This document shows positions 61,948 through 64,000 of a stretch of 64,000 nucleotides of DNA, piece after piece; position 1 is the first letter of the stretch, and each line of letters opens with the position of its first letter. The stretch comes from Gemmatimonadota bacterium (GTDB lineage: Bacteria > Gemmatimonadota > Gemmatimonadetes > Gemmatimonadales > Gemmatimonadaceae). A model generated the notes under the pieces. It was not told the DNA's origin. It saw only the letters and a program-made list of their open reading frames with translations, and ran no database searches. The position numbers and the translations under genes are program-made. Location of the stretch: positions 1 through 64,000 of the forward strand of contig JADJNZ010000010.1 in NCBI GenBank assembly GCA_016714015.1, read 5' to 3'.

Positions 61948-62683
61948 CCTCATGCGTCGGCTGGCCGTCGTCGCGCTCCCGCTGGCCCTCGCGGCCTGCG
62001 ACCCGAACGACTGGCTGACCGACATGAAGCAGCAGCCCTCCATCGGGACCTGGCAGAAGTTCTCCAGCGACTCGGCGGCGGGCGACACGATCCCGTTCCG
62101 CGGCAACCCGCAGGGCTCGGTCCCGACGCACGGCCTCGCCGTCGCGTCGTGGCAGGTCTCCTACGCGGTGATGCCCGCGACGATCGACTCGCTCTCCGGC
62201 GTCGCGAACCCCGTCGCGGCGGACGCGCGGTCGCTCGAGAACGGCCGCAAGCTCTACCAGATCAACTGCGCGGTCTGCCACGGCGACCTCGGCGACGGCA
62301 ACGGCGCGCTCAAGCAGCTCAACCCGATGTACGGCTTCGCTCCGCCGATCAACGGCGCGGCGACCCAGGCGCGGACCGATGGCTACATCTTCGGCATGCT
62401 GCGCAACGGGCGCGGCCTGATGCCACCCCAGAACCGCATCCCCGAGGAGATGCGCTGGGATGTGGTGAACTACCTGCGCGGCCTCCAGGGCCGCTACGCC
62501 GTCCAGACCGGCCCGGTCGGGTTCCCCGGCCAGACCGGCACCGCGCTCCCGGGCTACTCGAAGGTCGGCCCGACGGTCCCGCACCCCTACGCGCGGCCGA
62601 GCACGACGGGCATCACCCTGAAGGCCGAGAAGCCCGCTGGTGAGGCCAAGGCCGACCCGGCGCACAACGGAGGTCACGAATGA
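61937..62683 (+). CDS. actE: alternative complex III subunit ActE, monoheme cytochrome c lipoprotein
   Basis: Two starts are possible: GTG 61937, with GGAGG upstream and an 11-bp overlap with actD, or ATG 61952. Both give the lipobox LALAA-C (C21 in the longer form), so the protein is lipid-anchored. One heme motif, CAVCH at residues 111-115, is followed by a candidate axial Met in RGLMPPQNRIP. Length is 248 aa with the GTG. It carries electrons from the complex to the terminal oxidase. Confidence 0.93.
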   Translation: MTGNLMRRLAVVALPLALAACDPNDWLTDMKQQPSIGTWQKFSSDSAAGDTIPFRGNPQGSVPTHGLAVASWQVSYAVMPATIDSLSGVANPVAADARSLENGRKLYQINCAVCHGDLGDGNGALKQLNPMYGFAPPINGAATQARTDGYIFGMLRNGRGLMPPQNRIPEEMRWDVVNYLRGLQGRYAVQTGPVGFPGQTGTALPGYSKVGPTVPHPYARPSTTGITLKAEKPAGEAKADPAHNGGHE

Positions 62684-64000
62684 GCGGCCAGCACCATTAC
62701 TCCCCGCCGCGCGACCAGTTCGTCGGCATCCTGCAGAAGAAGTCGATGCCGGCCGCCCTCAAGAAGGGCGGACTCGTGGTCGGCGTCCTCGGCATGATCC
62801 TCTTCGCCGTCGGGGCGGCCACCGGAGAGGCGCGGGCCTGGCAGGCCTTCCTCCTCAACTGGCTCTTCTTCACCACCATCGCCTCGGCCGCCGTCATGTT
62901 CTCGGCGGTGCAGCGCATCACCACCGCGCGCTGGTCGCGCGGCGTGATCCGCTTCCTTGAGGGGTATGTCGCCTTCCTGCCGATCGCGGCGGTCGGCCTG
63001 CTCGTGATCATCATCGGTGGCAAGTCCCACATCTATCCGTGGTGGGACCTGGTCGGCACCGGCGAGCTGATCAAGGAGAAGGAGACCTACTTCAATCACG
63101 GGTTCTTCTACGCCCGCTCGGTGATCGCGTTCGGCGCGCTGTTGCTCCTGCAGGTCTGGTACGTCTGGACCTCGGTCCGCCTCGACGTGGGCATCACGCC
63201 GGAGCATGGCGCCTCGTGGGCCGCCGGCCTGCGCGCGAAGATGCGCGCCGGCTTCGGCGAGGAGCGGCGCGAGCTGCACTCGACGCACTCGCTGCAGGGC
63301 AAGCTCGCGGTGATCATGGCGATCGTCTTCGGCTTCGCCTGGTGCGTCCTCGCGTGGGACCACTCGATGTCGCTCGACTTCCACTTCTTCAGCACCATGT
63401 ACGGCTGGCAGGTCTTCATGGGCGGCTGGCTCGTGGCGCTCATGACGTGGGCCGTGCAGCTCCGGTGGTGGAAGGGCCAGTTCCCCGAGCTCCCCGAGCT
63501 GATCACCGACAAGCACTACCACGACATCGGCAAGCTCTGCTTCGCGTTCACCGCGTTCTGGGGCTACCTGACCTTCTCGCAGTTCCTGATCATCTGGTAC
63601 GGCAACCTCGCCGAGGAGACGCACTTCTTCACGCTGCGGCTCTCGGGCGCGTGGAAGCTGACGACCATGGCCGCCGCGGTCCTCACCTTCGTCGTGCCGT
63701 TCTTCGGCCTGCTCTCGGTCAAGGCCAAGCTCTACTCGCCGACGATGATCCTCTTCGCGGCGGCGTCGTTCGTCGGCCTCTGGTTCGCGCGCTACACCGA
63801 GATCTATCCGTCGATCTACGGCACGCGCGTCGATCATGCGCCGCTCGGGTTCTGGGAGCTCGGCATCTTCGCCGGCTTCCTCGGGCTCTTCGTCTGGAGC
63901 TACGCGCAGTTCATGGACGCGTTCCCCAAGGCGCAGGTCTTCAAGATGACGTCGCCCTACCGCGACGAGGTGCAGGTCCCGGTGAATCCGGACACGATGG
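62680..64000 (+). CDS. actF: alternative complex III subunit ActF, NrfD-like, partial
   Basis: The start ATG 62680 overlaps the actE stop (ATGA). The frame is open to the right edge (440 codons). Many membrane segments are visible, among them LVVGVLGMILFAVGAATGE and VRLDVGITPEHGASWAA followed by the LAVIMAIVFGFAWCVLAWDHSMSL region. ActF is the second NrfD-like subunit, homologous to ActC but less charged. The C-terminus lies beyond the window; in related genomes a cytochrome oxidase often follows. Confidence 0.93.
   Translation, partial: MSGQHHYSPPRDQFVGILQKKSMPAALKKGGLVVGVLGMILFAVGAATGEARAWQAFLLNWLFFTTIASAAVMFSAVQRITTARWSRGVIRFLEGYVAFLPIAAVGLLVIIIGGKSHIYPWWDLVGTGELIKEKETYFNHGFFYARSVIAFGALLLLQVWYVWTSVRLDVGITPEHGASWAAGLRAKMRAGFGEERRELHSTHSLQGKLAVIMAIVFGFAWCVLAWDHSMSLDFHFFSTMYGWQVFMGGWLVALMTWAVQLRWWKGQFPELPELITDKHYHDIGKLCFAFTAFWGYLTFSQFLIIWYGNLAEETHFFTLRLSGAWKLTTMAAAVLTFVVPFFGLLSVKAKLYSPTMILFAAASFVGLWFARYTEIYPSIYGTRVDHAPLGFWELGIFAGFLGLFVWSYAQFMDAFPKAQVFKMTSPYRDEVQVPVNPDTM

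Overview
The window is high-GC bacterial chromosome with an accessory island at its left end. The best guess for the host is Gemmatimonadota. This rests on a six-gene alternative complex III locus (actA-actF), several secreted S9 and M16 peptidases, a DUF5117-type zinc metalloprotease lipoprotein, and promoters that look like the FCB-group TAnnTTTG element set almost against the start codon. No rRNA or other taxonomic marker is present, so this is an inference.

Island, about 1-7660. This part looks less GC-rich than the rest. It holds the N-terminal 377 residues of a large class I DNA methyltransferase running off the left edge, a tyrosine integrase, an excisionase-like HTH protein, an ArdC-like antirestriction zincin, and a compact HUH-type Rep-like protein. 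A tight operon follows with an unrecognised 272-aa protein, a 113-aa probable antitoxin, a MazF/PemK toxin and an unrecognised 151-aa ORF. The island ends just 5' of a tRNA-Pro(GGG) gene. Right of the tRNA lie a strong hairpin and an array of 26 copies of a 21-bp repeat (8016-8561).

Core region, 8643-55400. Housekeeping and metabolic genes: metallophosphoesterase, bacilliredoxin-like protein, FAD oxidoreductase, half-size MFS protein, class V aminotransferase, SET protein, the sterol desaturase/cupin/DUF2878 operon, APC permease, arsC plus an F420-reductase-like gene, argG, rhodanese, dut, an M16 peptidase pair, a metalloprotease lipoprotein, dinB, acetoacetyl-CoA synthetase and the tyrosine-degradation operon hppD-hmgA-flavin reductase. 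Next come an LL-DAP aminotransferase-like gene with three tandem related lipoproteins, two S9 peptidases, an amidohydrolase/DUF502 operon, a diheme cytochrome c, speA, superoxide dismutase, DedA and a TrmJ-like methyltransferase. The acetoacetyl-CoA synthetase and hppD/hmgA fit one pathway, because homogentisate breakdown ends in acetoacetate. Maleylacetoacetate isomerase and fumarylacetoacetase are not in the window.

Respiratory locus, 56241 to the right edge. actA-B-C-D-E-F are nearly contiguous or overlapping and encode the quinol-oxidising alternative complex III. A perfect TGTGA-N6-TCACA palindrome lies about 40 bp before actA.

The most interesting non-coding signals are: a recurrent TANNTTYC box 4-7 nt before many start codons, pointing to leaderless transcripts; nested GA-rich inverted repeats in intergenic gaps; two CRP/FNR-type palindromes; a Trp-rich 37-codon ORF plus a 23-bp hairpin ahead of hppD; and an AT-rich hairpin beside the HUH gene.
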